64,000 bases of DNA. Origin: Sphingobacterium sp. CZ-UAM (GTDB lineage: Bacteria; Bacteroidota; Bacteroidia; Sphingobacteriales; Sphingobacteriaceae). The translations under genes and the position numbers were made by a program. The notes under the pieces are model-generated. The model searched no databases. It was not told where the DNA came from and saw nothing but the letters and a program-made list of their open reading frames with translations. The stretch is taken from NCBI RefSeq assembly GCF_002000245.1, contig NZ_MTCM01000004.1:362948-426947 (forward strand). The letters run 5' to 3'. Numbering within the stretch: the first letter of the stretch is position 1; each line of letters begins with the position of its first letter. Of this stretch, positions 26,164 through 34,327 are shown one piece after another.

Positions 26164-27252
26164 TTAATGATGTGCGTGTTCTTCGACTGCCATTCCGATA
26201 AATAGGGACGACAACATGGTAAAGATAAAGGCTTGCAAGAACGCAACCAATAACTCTAAGAAAAACAACACTAAGGTTAACAACATAGAAACCCCGATAC
26301 TACCACCTACGGTCAATTGTTGTTGAAATAAATAGACGATTGCGATCAAACCCATCACAACAGAGTGACCAGCGGTAATATTCGCAAATAAACGCAACAT
26401 TAAAGAGAAGGGTTTAGTAAACATACCCAATACCTCAATTGGTGCTAAAATAAATTTAAAAGGAACCGGAACACCTGGCATCCAAAAAATGTGTTTCCAG
26501 TAATCTTTATTTGCTTTAAAGTTGGTAATAACGAAGGTGAACAAAGCCAAACACAAAGTAACTGTAATATTGCCTGTTACGTTAAAACCTAGAGGTGTCA
26601 TACCCAACAAGTTTAAAACAAAGATCAAGAAAAATACAGATAACAAATAAGGCATAAATTCTTTATAACGATGACCGATATTAGGAACAGCCATTTCGTC
26701 ACGTACATATAAAACCAAGGGCTCTAAAACACGACCAACGCCTTTTGGAAGGTTATTAACACCTTTCTTATACGTTTTAGCTAAACAGATAAAACCCCAA
26801 AACAATAAGAACGCAGCCAATAATAGGCCAACTACATTCTTTGTAATCGAAAAATCTAAAGGTTTTGCATTCGTAGGATGATGAGCTTCATCAAAGTTTA
26901 AAGTACCAGCAGCATCTGTTTTGTAGATTTTACCGTGGTAAAGTGTATAATATTGACCGTTTTTCTCAACAACAGACTCACCATGATGAAACTCGCCAGA
27001 AGAAAAAACAACCAACCCATTATCAATAAGAATTACTGGCAATGGAAAACCGTAATGTTTTCCTGCTTTTTGATCGGAGAACAAAGAAAAATAATGATCA
27101 TCCTGTAAGTGATGTTGACTATACTCTTTAATTTCCTCAGCTTGGGTTTTAGGCGCATCCCCATGCGCTTCCTCAGCTGCTTTTAAGGTAAAAGGATTGA
27201 CAGCAAGAAAAATTACTGCAAATAATAAAAGTGCTCTCTTAAGATTCACCAT
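26164..27252 (-). CDS. atpB: F1F0 ATP synthase a subunit with N-terminal signal-like extension
   Basis: The 362-residue protein is much longer than E. coli a (271). The first 25 residues form a signal-like helix, followed by about 120 hydrophilic residues rich in His/Asp (EEAHGDAPKTQ, QHHLQDDHYFSLF) that would face the periplasm; this extension is usual in Bacteroidota. The a-subunit core has GMTPLGFNVTGNITVTLCLAL, LGMFTKPFSLMLRLFANITAGH (with the essential arginine) and a C-terminal LQAFIFTMLSSLFIG. It provides the half-channels next to the c ring. Confidence 0.96.
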   Translation of the reverse strand: MVNLKRALLLFAVIFLAVNPFTLKAAEEAHGDAPKTQAEEIKEYSQHHLQDDHYFSLFSDQKAGKHYGFPLPVILIDNGLVVFSSGEFHHGESVVEKNGQYYTLYHGKIYKTDAAGTLNFDEAHHPTNAKPLDFSITKNVVGLLLAAFLLFWGFICLAKTYKKGVNNLPKGVGRVLEPLVLYVRDEMAVPNIGHRYKEFMPYLLSVFFLIFVLNLLGMTPLGFNVTGNITVTLCLALFTFVITNFKANKDYWKHIFWMPGVPVPFKFILAPIEVLGMFTKPFSLMLRLFANITAGHSVVMGLIAIVYLFQQQLTVGGSIGVSMLLTLVLFFLELLVAFLQAFIFTMLSSLFIGMAVEEHAHH

Positions 27253-27346
27253 TTCAGATTACTATTGAATAATAAAAAATTTTGCGCAAAAATACAATTT
27301 TATTTGGCATAAATCACCATTTGTTCAAACTTTTTCCAAAAATAGT

Positions 27347-27745
27347 TTAAACCTTTTTATCTGCTTGATTTAAAGCGCTAAATGCAACATATACATCCAC
27401 AAATAAAGCAATGAAAAATACAACCAAAAAGTTATATTCGATAAAGTTGTTTTCAATGGTCTTTAAGCCATCTTTGATATAAATATAACCCGCAACAGCC
27501 TTCAGGAGCACAAGCCCCAGAAATATGACGCCTAATTTTTCGGGCATCGACCAGTTTGCAAAAAAAACCAAGACCGCAACCAGCAACGAAGAACAGAAGC
27601 CAAATGCATACATCCCAACGAGGCTGTAAGCTGTCTGCGACCAATACTGCCCCACATTCATACCGGATATCACTAAATAATGCGCAGCAAAACTTGCTAC
27701 AAAAACGATCAGCAGTACAAGTACGCTTTTCAGATAACTATTCAT
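27347..27745 (-). CDS. Four-TM membrane protein in the atp operon, unknown function
   Basis: From the ATG at 27745 the product has 132 residues with four predicted TM helices (MNSYLKSVLVLLIVFVASFA at the start, MYAFGFCSSLLVAVLVFFAN, LGVIFLGLVLLKAVAGYIYI, YNFLVVFFIALFVDVYVAFS). Its start overlaps atpZ by 8 nt and atpB begins 94 bp downstream. Position and topology are those of AtpI, the c-ring assembly factor or Mg2+/Ca2+ channel of other bacteria, but the sequence does not convincingly match AtpI; I know of similar uncharacterised proteins (DUF6168-like) in this place in Bacteroidota. A role in F0 assembly is inference from position only. Confidence 0.7.
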   Translation of the reverse strand: MNSYLKSVLVLLIVFVASFAAHYLVISGMNVGQYWSQTAYSLVGMYAFGFCSSLLVAVLVFFANWSMPEKLGVIFLGLVLLKAVAGYIYIKDGLKTIENNFIEYNFLVVFFIALFVDVYVAFSALNQADKKV

Positions 27746-27965
27746 TCTTATTAATTTGATTTGCTTGCTTGATGAACTGATACAGCGATACAACTACCCC
27801 CAAAAGCGTCAGTCCCTTCATCCCCCATTCACCCGCAATCGCGTATTTATTGTCCAACCAGCTCCCCACCCAATAAAATAAATATATTGTCACGCCCATT
27901 TGTATTGGCATGGAAGTAAAAACAATCCATTTGTTAATCTTCTTATTGGTTTTCTCCTCTTTCAA
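27738..27965 (-). CDS. AtpZ/AtpI family F0 accessory protein
   Basis: The 75-residue protein has two TM helices separated by a short loop: WIVFTSMPIQMGVTIYLFYWVGSWLD and MKGLTLLGVVVSLYQFIKQ, the pattern of AtpZ/AtpI-type accessory proteins at the head of atp operons. The start appears to be TTG at 27965, directly preceded by an in-frame stop; the first in-frame ATG is at residue 18 inside the first helix. An AGAGGAG purine run lies just inside the coding start, so a downstream non-ATG start is possible. It is the first gene after the promoter at 27988. Confidence 0.78.
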   Translation of the reverse strand: MKEEKTNKKINKWIVFTSMPIQMGVTIYLFYWVGSWLDNKYAIAGEWGMKGLTLLGVVVSLYQFIKQANQINKNE

Positions 27966-27987
27966 TTAGTTTATAATTAAAGGTTGA

Positions 27988-28020
27988 CAAATATACATCA
28001 TAAATCCTTACGGACTACAA
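27988..28020 (-). promoter_or_regulatory. Promoter of the atp operon
   Basis: Minus-strand TATATTTG (27995-27988) is an exact -7 box, and TTG at 28020-28018 lies 22 nt upstream as the -33 element. The first gene starts 22 nt downstream. The -33 element abuts the stop codon region of the helicase gene. Confidence 0.7.
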
Positions 28021-30240
28021 TCCTAAAACTTTTTGTCCAATTTTAATATCCGGATAGTCTATATCCGCCCCTAAAAGCATCTTGAGTTCCGAAGAAGATT
28101 TATCCGGATTTGCACGAATAACATCAAGGATACGATCCAGTTTCCCTTGATCAATTAATTCCGTTGCTTCGACCTCCGTACCCACAAAATTAATCAAATG
28201 CCCATAGATTGTACCTGCGACCATCCCGCGTTTGTCCGCAATATCCGCGATTGTCATACCCTCTTTAAACATCTCTAAAGAAATATCTTTGGTATCCAAT
28301 TTCTTACCTCCCTCCTCATCGGCACTTTGCGCTGCAAGCACCTCCTTTTCTTTTGTTTTGACCTGAACAGCCACATCAAGCATCGCTGTTTGAAAATCCT
28401 CTCTTTTTGATAGTGTTTCAGCAATAATTAAACAATGCTGTAGCTGTTCACGCTTACGTTTATAATCCAACAATATCGCTTTCAACTCATCAACATATTT
28501 CTTTGTCCGCTTACGGATCTGGTACTCTTCAATATGCTTTGTCAAAGCTTCAATAAGATCCTTATCCATCCTTGGCAAAAACCAGTTAACTGCAGCAGTT
28601 GAACGCTCGCAAATCAAATCGTAATCAATCGCATCTTTATCCCGAAGAAGATCATAAAGGACAACAATAAATTTATGTGCCACTTTTTCCTGTGTTTGGA
28701 GCTGTTTAACGATCTCCTGGAAAAACTGAATAGCCTTTTCCTTCCCATCAATATTCCGCTCTTCCATCGATTTAAGCAGTTCTGAAGTTTCTACCAACAG
28801 TCCATCCCATCGAAAACCATTCATCAGAATCTGCCCCAGATAATTTCGTTGGCACTGTTCCAATATTTCATTAATATTGGACTGAGACTGTGCTCTTTGT
28901 GCAAACTCGACTACCTGATAGTCTGTACGGATAGCATAAGATGGAATAATGGATTTAAGTACAAGTCCATCCAAGCTTGTCAAACGGCTTAACGCAACAT
29001 AGACCTGTCCGGCGGCAAAGGAGGTACCCGCATCGATAATTGCTTTCTGAAAAGTCAGCCCCTGGCTCTTATGGATTGTAATAGCCCAAGCCAGTCGCAA
29101 CGGAAATTGAGAAAATGTGCCCAGGATCTCCTCTTTGATTTGATCCTGCCCTTTATCATAATTGTAACGGATATTCTCCCAGGTTTCTCTCTTGACTGTC
29201 ACCTCTTCAGAGCCGTCAGGAAAAGTGACAGATACTGTTCCTTGGATTGTATCAATATGTTTTACCGTACCGATCTTACCATTGTAATACTTCCGCTCAT
29301 CACCTGAGTCATTCCGTATGAACATCACCTGCGCCCCTATTTTTAAGGACAGTGTTTCTTCGGCAGGATAAGATCCCTGCGCAAAGTCATCTTTCACAAC
29401 AGCTTTTAAGTTGAGCATCTTTCCAGATAATGAAGCCAGTTTTGCACTGTTGATCTCATCGGCATTCCGATTATGGGAGGTCAATGTAATATATTGCTCC
29501 TCCTCCTTTGGAACGAAATCCTTTTGGTAGTAGCTATTTAAGGTCGCGAGCATCTCATTGGTACATTGGTTATTCCGTATCGCATTCAAGATGGAAATAA
29601 ATCCCTCATCCTGCTGACGATAAATCTTATTAAGCTCCAGCATGACCAAAGGGCTATCCCTTAAAATCTTCGCATTGAAGAAAAATACAGACGAATAATG
29701 ATCGCGGAGAATATTCCATTCCGCATCTTTGACCACAGGAGGCAATTGATATAAATCGCCAATAAATAACACCTGCAAACCACCAAACGGACGCATATCG
29801 CGGCGAACGGACTGCAAGATCACATTGATCGCGTCCAACGTGTCGGCCCGCACCATCGAAACCTCATCAATGACCAATAGTTCCAGTTCCTGCAAGATTG
29901 CCCGCCGTTGTTTCGTTAGTTTTATCGTGCTGAAGAGCCGGGATTTATTGTAAATATGGCTATCCTGCTCGTCCCAGCGCAACTCATAGTCTTCAACAAA
30001 AGTTCCAAAAGGAAGCCAAAACAAGGAGTGTAAAGTGGTACCGCCTGCATTCATGGCCGCTACTCCCGTTGGCGCAGTAATCGCCATTTTCTTATAACTA
30101 TGTTCCCGAATATACTTCAAGAAAGTCGTCTTTCCCGTACCTGCTTTTCCTGTAATAAATACATTCTGATTGGTTTGGTTAACAAATGCAACAGCCTGCA
30201 TAAAGGCTGTGTTTTCTCGATCGACTTGAAAATTTGACAT
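28015..30240 (-). CDS. PIF1/RecD-like superfamily 1B helicase with C-terminal HTH domain
   Basis: The 741-residue protein has SF1B helicase motifs: Walker A GKAGTGKTTFLKYI (about 31-44), APTGVAAMNAGGTTLHSLF, Walker B LLVIDEVSM, GDLYQLPPV (motif III), and the C-terminal ITIHKSQGLTF and VYVALSRLTSLDGL. About 150 residues of helical region follow, ending in a helix-turn-helix-like segment (SLEMFKEGMTIADIADKRG, GTIYGHLINFV) as in Bacteroidota PIF1-type helicases with a C-terminal HTH/HRDC-like domain. Such enzymes unwind DNA 5' to 3' in repair, recombination or G-quadruplex processing. A perfect -7 box precedes it. Confidence 0.9.
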   Translation of the reverse strand: MSNFQVDRENTAFMQAVAFVNQTNQNVFITGKAGTGKTTFLKYIREHSYKKMAITAPTGVAAMNAGGTTLHSLFWLPFGTFVEDYELRWDEQDSHIYNKSRLFSTIKLTKQRRAILQELELLVIDEVSMVRADTLDAINVILQSVRRDMRPFGGLQVLFIGDLYQLPPVVKDAEWNILRDHYSSVFFFNAKILRDSPLVMLELNKIYRQQDEGFISILNAIRNNQCTNEMLATLNSYYQKDFVPKEEEQYITLTSHNRNADEINSAKLASLSGKMLNLKAVVKDDFAQGSYPAEETLSLKIGAQVMFIRNDSGDERKYYNGKIGTVKHIDTIQGTVSVTFPDGSEEVTVKRETWENIRYNYDKGQDQIKEEILGTFSQFPLRLAWAITIHKSQGLTFQKAIIDAGTSFAAGQVYVALSRLTSLDGLVLKSIIPSYAIRTDYQVVEFAQRAQSQSNINEILEQCQRNYLGQILMNGFRWDGLLVETSELLKSMEERNIDGKEKAIQFFQEIVKQLQTQEKVAHKFIVVLYDLLRDKDAIDYDLICERSTAAVNWFLPRMDKDLIEALTKHIEEYQIRKRTKKYVDELKAILLDYKRKREQLQHCLIIAETLSKREDFQTAMLDVAVQVKTKEKEVLAAQSADEEGGKKLDTKDISLEMFKEGMTIADIADKRGMVAGTIYGHLINFVGTEVEATELIDQGKLDRILDVIRANPDKSSSELKMLLGADIDYPDIKIGQKVLGL

Positions 30241-30261
30241 ATCCTGAAATTAGATTGATCA

Positions 30262-30269
30262 CAAAACTA
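30262..30269 (-). promoter_or_regulatory. Bacteroidota -7 box for the helicase gene
   Basis: Minus-strand TAGTTTTG, exact TAnnTTTG match, 21 nt upstream of the ATG. No clear -33 element. Confidence 0.5.
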
Positions 30270-30332
30270 AGGATTTCATTTTGAAAACATATCCTACCGA
30301 TCAATTGTATATTTTATAAAAAAGTATATTTT

Positions 30333-30413
30333 ATTAATGATTTTAATAAAGCTAAAACGGTTAACTAAAATTATTAATGATTTTTTTCTATATTTAGCTG
30401 CTGAATTAATGAT
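30333..30413 (+). repeat. Three direct ATTAATGAT repeats upstream of the cupin gene
   Basis: ATTAATGAT occurs at 30333-30341, 30373-30381 and 30405-30413. The first two are part of a 14-nt identical unit (TTATTAATGATTTT) spaced exactly 40 bp apart. They lie in an AT-rich spacer between the divergent helicase and cupin genes and could be regulator-binding sites or chance AT-rich repetition. Confidence 0.4.
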
Positions 30414-30439
30414 CAATAAATTTTTAGAAATTTTACAAG

Positions 30440-30937
30440 ATGGCTATAGATAAAACCGCATTATTTGAAAAAGTGCAAGAGATGTTGACATCCAAAGGAT
30501 TCAACATCGAGAAATCGGATGCAGCGCGCCCTTGGGGTGGCTTTTTCGTTATCGACGAATCCCAGGCACAAGAGTTCGCAAATGAGTATTTTGGCGGATT
30601 AGACGTTCAGGAATTAAGAATTTCAGGAAAATTAAGTCCAAAAATTCTGATCGTTGCTCCAGAAAAGAGACTTTCTTGGCAATACCACCACCGCCGTGCC
30701 GAAATCTGGCGTGTTATTCAAGGCAATGTAGGCGTTATGGTTTCCGATACAGATGAGGAGTCTGTGGTATCTACTTTGAAAGAAGGTGAAACAATTCGAT
30801 TACGTCAGGGACAACGTCACCGTCTAATTGGCTTGGATGGTTTTGGTATTTTAGCTGAAATTTGGCAGCATACCGATGCGAACAACCCTTCAGACGAAGA
30901 CGATATTGTACGCGTTCAAGACGATTTTGGAAGGTAG
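30440..30937 (+). CDS. Cupin-domain protein, mannose-6-phosphate isomerase type II-like
   Basis: The 165-residue protein has one cupin barrel with metal-ligand-like motifs: SWQYHHRRAEIWRVIQGN (two His and a Glu) and LRQGQRHRLIGLDGFGILAEIWQH. These match the C-terminal isomerase-type cupin of ManC/type II phosphomannose isomerases; ARPWGGFFVIDES near the N terminus corresponds to the family's RPWG motif. It stands alone with no guanylyltransferase domain. A sugar-phosphate isomerase role is the best guess; other sugar-binding cupin activity is possible. It ends at a hairpin terminator at 30960. Confidence 0.75.
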   Translation: MAIDKTALFEKVQEMLTSKGFNIEKSDAARPWGGFFVIDESQAQEFANEYFGGLDVQELRISGKLSPKILIVAPEKRLSWQYHHRRAEIWRVIQGNVGVMVSDTDEESVVSTLKEGETIRLRQGQRHRLIGLDGFGILAEIWQHTDANNPSDEDDIVRVQDDFGR

Positions 30938-30959
30938 AAAATTCCGCAACGATGCTCTC

Positions 30960-30990
30960 AAAGATTTCCAAAACTAAATTGGAAATCTTT
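30960..30990 (+). terminator. Terminator after the cupin gene
   Basis: Perfect 11-bp arms 30960-30970 and 30980-30990, 9-nt loop, followed by GTTTTT. Confidence 0.65.
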
Positions 30991-31364
30991 GTTTTTAATG
31001 ACACCCAAAATCTGCCCCGCTTATCCTAAATTCTCCACTGTTCTTTTTACAAATCTTGGGCATTACAATATTTCATGACGTATTACTCATTAATTTGCCA
31101 CTCGTATTATTCAGAAAAGCTGTATAATAAGAAAATTCAATTACCAATAGACAAATAACCTCCGCACACATACTATAGCGCGAATGTATTACATATCGCC
31201 TTGCCTAAAGACATCTTCGTGGTATTTACATTGGAATTAACGGGAGCAGCCTCTCGCCTCCATTCTGACCATTAATTAACCTGATGATGATTTCATTCTG
31301 ATAAATTTAGCGATCACAATCTTAATTTTTATTATTTTAGTGTAGTATAATAATATAGCGTATT
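30991..31364. other. Intergenic region without recognised gene
   Basis: About 370 bp between the cupin terminator and the three-gene cluster. I see no convincing open frame, tRNA or riboswitch. The last 60 bp are very AT-rich (TTTTTATTATTTTAGTGTAG) and probably contain the promoter of the downstream cluster, but there is no exact TAnnTTTG box. Confidence 0.5.
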
Positions 31365-32105
31365 ATGAGCAACAACGAAAACCAAAGAAGTTCCGGAATA
31401 TTAAACAGTCTTAAAAAATTAATTTTCGAAGATGATCAGACAAGCTCTGCCCCTCAGTCTCCGGCGCCAGCACCTGCTGCTCCCACACAAGAAAAATTAA
31501 ATGCCCCCGCACCAACATATACGTCGGTAGCACACCCCGTAGCAACCGGCAAGACCCCTCCTCCTATCCCCATTACAGCCAACGATGGTTCTACAGACCG
31601 CAATGAAATGAAACTAAAGGTATACGCCATCCTCGAAAAACTAAATGAGCAAGGTGTCGATTTTTTTGAAGTATGGAATGCTGCCGCCGCAATGGGCAAA
31701 GTAGAAGAAAATACCTTAAAAGCGGCATACACCTCACTTAAGTTTGTTGATAGTTCGCTATCGAAGGAGAAACTTGTGGCAACTGGCACAAATTATGCTA
31801 ATAAGCTTAAAGCAACCATAGCCAAAGAATCGGAACAGAAACAGGAAGAGAAGAGAAGGACAGAACAGGACCGGACCATGGAGATCGCAAATTTGAACAG
31901 TGAAATTAAAGCATTAACTGAAAATATAAACAAATTGCAGGATGATCTACAGAAAAAACAAACAGCTCTGGGACAGATTAATGAAAAGTATGAGCCAAAA
32001 ATTAAAGAAATCGAACAAAAAATAGCAATAGGCAACGCTGCTGTTGACGAGGTCATTACCGAAATAAACAACGCATTGCACATGATTAATCAATCAATTA
32101 CATAA
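31365..32105 (+). CDS. Ala/Pro-rich linker and coiled-coil protein, unknown function
   Basis: The 246-residue soluble protein has an N-terminal amphipathic stretch (GILNSLKKLIFEDD, residues 11-24), an Ala/Pro/Ser/Thr-rich linker (about 28-78), a helical domain of about 70 residues (KVYAILEKLNEQGVDFFEVW, AAAAMGKVEENTL) and a C-terminal coiled coil (about 155-246: EIANLNSEIKALTENINKLQ, DDLQKKQTALGQI). No family is recognised. It is the first of three closely spaced plus-strand genes (gaps 10 and 32 bp), so it probably acts with the two membrane proteins that follow. The coiled coil could bind the coiled coil of the next gene product. Confidence 0.72.
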   Translation: MSNNENQRSSGILNSLKKLIFEDDQTSSAPQSPAPAPAAPTQEKLNAPAPTYTSVAHPVATGKTPPPIPITANDGSTDRNEMKLKVYAILEKLNEQGVDFFEVWNAAAAMGKVEENTLKAAYTSLKFVDSSLSKEKLVATGTNYANKLKATIAKESEQKQEEKRRTEQDRTMEIANLNSEIKALTENINKLQDDLQKKQTALGQINEKYEPKIKEIEQKIAIGNAAVDEVITEINNALHMINQSIT

Positions 32106-32115
32106 CTATAAATCA

Positions 32116-33225
32116 ATGGAAAGAAAAGATCAATACATCAATATTCCTGCTGAAATAAAAACACAACTCCCTATATTTCAAGTTTTGGGGGATCATTTAC
32201 CCGCACAATTGAAGTCTCCGGAAGCAAAAAAAACGGTTTCCACAATTTTCTTTTGGGCGCTGATACTGGGTGGCGCATTTGCTTTTTTCAAATATCTCCC
32301 CATTATGCTCGAATATGCTGGAAAGAGCATTTTATTTGTGATCTTCAGTATTATTCTGATTACCTTACTGCTTTTAGCACCTAAGATTATTGCGCTATTG
32401 CACCGTTTGGGCACTGTACTGCTATTCAAGGGTGAGAAATCCATTATCCGAAACAATCCGATCGAGACTTTACAATTGTTGTCCCGCGACGCTAAAGATA
32501 CCCTAAAACGTGTAAAGGAGAAGATCAGTAATGTGGATGGAGTTCGCATCGACATGATTCAAAGCGGTGAAACTGCGCAAAAAACTGCCGAAGAAAAGTA
32601 CAGTTATGCAAAAAGGTTTACTGCTGAAGCCGCCAATCTTGATGAAAAATCAAAAGAAGAAGCAAGCAAAAATAATGCAGAGAAAGCTAATGCGTATGCT
32701 AGAGATGCCAAGGAAACGCGTACTAAAGCATTCTTGCTAGGTAAAGAAGGAGAATCCGAAGAGCAAAATGCACGTAGCTATGTACAATATGCCAATCAGT
32801 TTGCGAAAGTACTGGAAGTCCTTAAAGACAACGAAAGTGCAGCACGTATCTATGTAAGCACATTGGACAGCAGTATCTCTATCATTTCTAAAAAGTTAGA
32901 AGCAACACAAAAAATGAAAAATGCAACGGATGGGCTTGCCGATGTATTTAATATCAAAGATGGATGGGCTTTTCAGGAGGCCATGAATGCGGCTACAGGT
33001 GCTATCAGTCAAAACATCGCATCGATTAGATCCAACCTGGATTTCTTGGACCAAAACAACAACATCACGGTCGGTGGCGCACCTTCACAAGGAGAATTGG
33101 AAGAATTTATCCGTAAGGTTGACGAACGTAATTTGAAAGTACTCAATGTCACTCAGATGTCTGATGCGAGCTACGAACTCAAGCCCGAGGAGAAAATCGA
33201 TAAAGGCTTTACTTTACTAGATTAA
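32116..33225 (+). CDS. Two-TM membrane protein with long coiled coil, unknown function
   Basis: The 369-residue protein has about 40 soluble residues, then two TM helices (about 42-62 and 70-95: FFWALILGGAFAFF, LFVIFSIILITLLLLAPKII). The rest is cytoplasmic and mostly Ala/Lys/Glu-rich coiled coil (about 115-300: TAEAANLDEKSKEEASKNNA, KANAYARDAKETRTKAFLLG), reminiscent of PspA/TelA-like membrane-stress scaffolds though I cannot assign it to either. The C-terminal 50 residues include GGAPSQGELEEFIRKVDERN. It lies between the coiled-coil protein and the Ppx/GppA-like protein in one probable transcript. A membrane scaffold is the most that can be inferred. Confidence 0.72.
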   Translation: MERKDQYINIPAEIKTQLPIFQVLGDHLPAQLKSPEAKKTVSTIFFWALILGGAFAFFKYLPIMLEYAGKSILFVIFSIILITLLLLAPKIIALLHRLGTVLLFKGEKSIIRNNPIETLQLLSRDAKDTLKRVKEKISNVDGVRIDMIQSGETAQKTAEEKYSYAKRFTAEAANLDEKSKEEASKNNAEKANAYARDAKETRTKAFLLGKEGESEEQNARSYVQYANQFAKVLEVLKDNESAARIYVSTLDSSISIISKKLEATQKMKNATDGLADVFNIKDGWAFQEAMNAATGAISQNIASIRSNLDFLDQNNNITVGGAPSQGELEEFIRKVDERNLKVLNVTQMSDASYELKPEEKIDKGFTLLD

Positions 33226-33257
33226 TTAACAAAACAAATATCATATTATTCAAAATT

Positions 33258-34250
33258 ATGGAAGAGAAATCGACATGGGCTAGATTAAGATGGCCTATAA
33301 AAGCAATTATTATCGCCCTACCTATTCTTGCTATCGGCTACTGGGCCATGCAATCAGGCAAATTCGACGCGAATCCAACTGTCAATAAAGCAGATTCCAC
33401 CAGCGTCAATGTTGCTGGCCCCGCAACTTCAGGATCGGAAAATACCCGCTCATTCAATTATCAACCTGAAAAACCGATTGATGGAGAGTATAAAGGAGTT
33501 GTAGAAGTTGGTGCTTCAGGATTCAATTCCTTTGTTGTCAATATGGATAAAGAAAATCGCTGGGAGATTGTCTCTAAAGATTTCGGTAAATCCTTTGCAT
33601 ATGAAGGTTTGGCCAATACCGAAGATATCCGCAAGGGATTAAAGGATTATATTGGAATGATGCTCGATAAAGGTGTAAAATCCAAAAATATACACTTTGT
33701 AATCAGCTCCGGCGCACAGAAAGAACCTAAAACGACTGTAATCAGTTCCGAACTTAGAAAAATGGGGTTTGTTGTGAATTTAGTTACCGCCGAACAAGAA
33801 GGAAAGCTAGCGCTTAAATCCGTTCTTCCAAAAGCTTATGAAGACAACTCCTTTGTCGTCGATATCGGCTCAGGCAACACCAAAATCTCCTGGATTGATG
33901 GCGACACGAAGTCTGTAGAAGCTCCGGGTGCAAAGTATTATGAAAAAGATCTAAAAGACGATGCCGTTTATGCGGAAGTGAAAAAACTAGGCGAAACTAT
34001 ACCAGCTTCAAAAAGAGAAGTCTGCTTTATCATTGGGGGTGTTCCTTTTGAGTTAGCATCTCAGACTCGTCAAGGCGAAGAACGGTTCACAGTATTGAAC
34101 GATCCTACTTCTTATAAAGCTGATAAAATAAAAACCAAAAGTGGCGTCAACATCTACAAAGCAATTAAAGATGCGACCAACTGCGATACCTTTGTATTTG
34201 ACTGGGACGCCAACTTCACAATCGGTTTCCTGCTGTCTTTAAATAAATAA
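33258..34250 (+). CDS. Membrane-anchored Ppx/GppA-like actin-fold (ASKHA) protein
   Basis: The 330-residue protein has one N-terminal TM helix (about 14-31), a Ser/Thr/Asn-rich linker to about 75, then an ASKHA-type domain. VVEVGASGFNSFVV (81-94) occupies the place of the Ppx phosphate-1 loop, VISSGAQ (148-154) that of the ATSA segment, LVTAEQEGKLAL (175-186) that of the catalytic GEEEARL, and FVVDIGSGNTKISW (199-212) that of DIGGGSTEL. The order and spacing match the N-terminal half of exopolyphosphatase/pppGpp hydrolases. The usual Asp of the first loop is Glu, and the C-terminal half is short and divergent. It may bind a nucleotide or polyphosphate without being a standard Ppx. Third gene of its operon. 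Confidence 0.72.
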   Translation: MEEKSTWARLRWPIKAIIIALPILAIGYWAMQSGKFDANPTVNKADSTSVNVAGPATSGSENTRSFNYQPEKPIDGEYKGVVEVGASGFNSFVVNMDKENRWEIVSKDFGKSFAYEGLANTEDIRKGLKDYIGMMLDKGVKSKNIHFVISSGAQKEPKTTVISSELRKMGFVVNLVTAEQEGKLALKSVLPKAYEDNSFVVDIGSGNTKISWIDGDTKSVEAPGAKYYEKDLKDDAVYAEVKKLGETIPASKREVCFIIGGVPFELASQTRQGEERFTVLNDPTSYKADKIKTKSGVNIYKAIKDATNCDTFVFDWDANFTIGFLLSLNK

Positions 34251-34265
34251 GAACATTTTAAAGCA

Positions 34266-34311
34266 ACAAAAAGAGCTGTGCTTTGAGGAAAAAAGGCACA
34301 GCTCTTTTTGT
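34266..34311. terminator. Bidirectional terminator between the two halves of the module
   Basis: Perfect 16-bp arms 34266-34281 and 34296-34311 with a 14-nt loop; AAAAAGAGCTGTGC arm gives a T-tract on both strands. It separates the convergent Ppx/GppA-like and zinc-ribbon genes. Confidence 0.8.
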
Positions 34312-34327
34312 ATCATGAGTACAAAAA

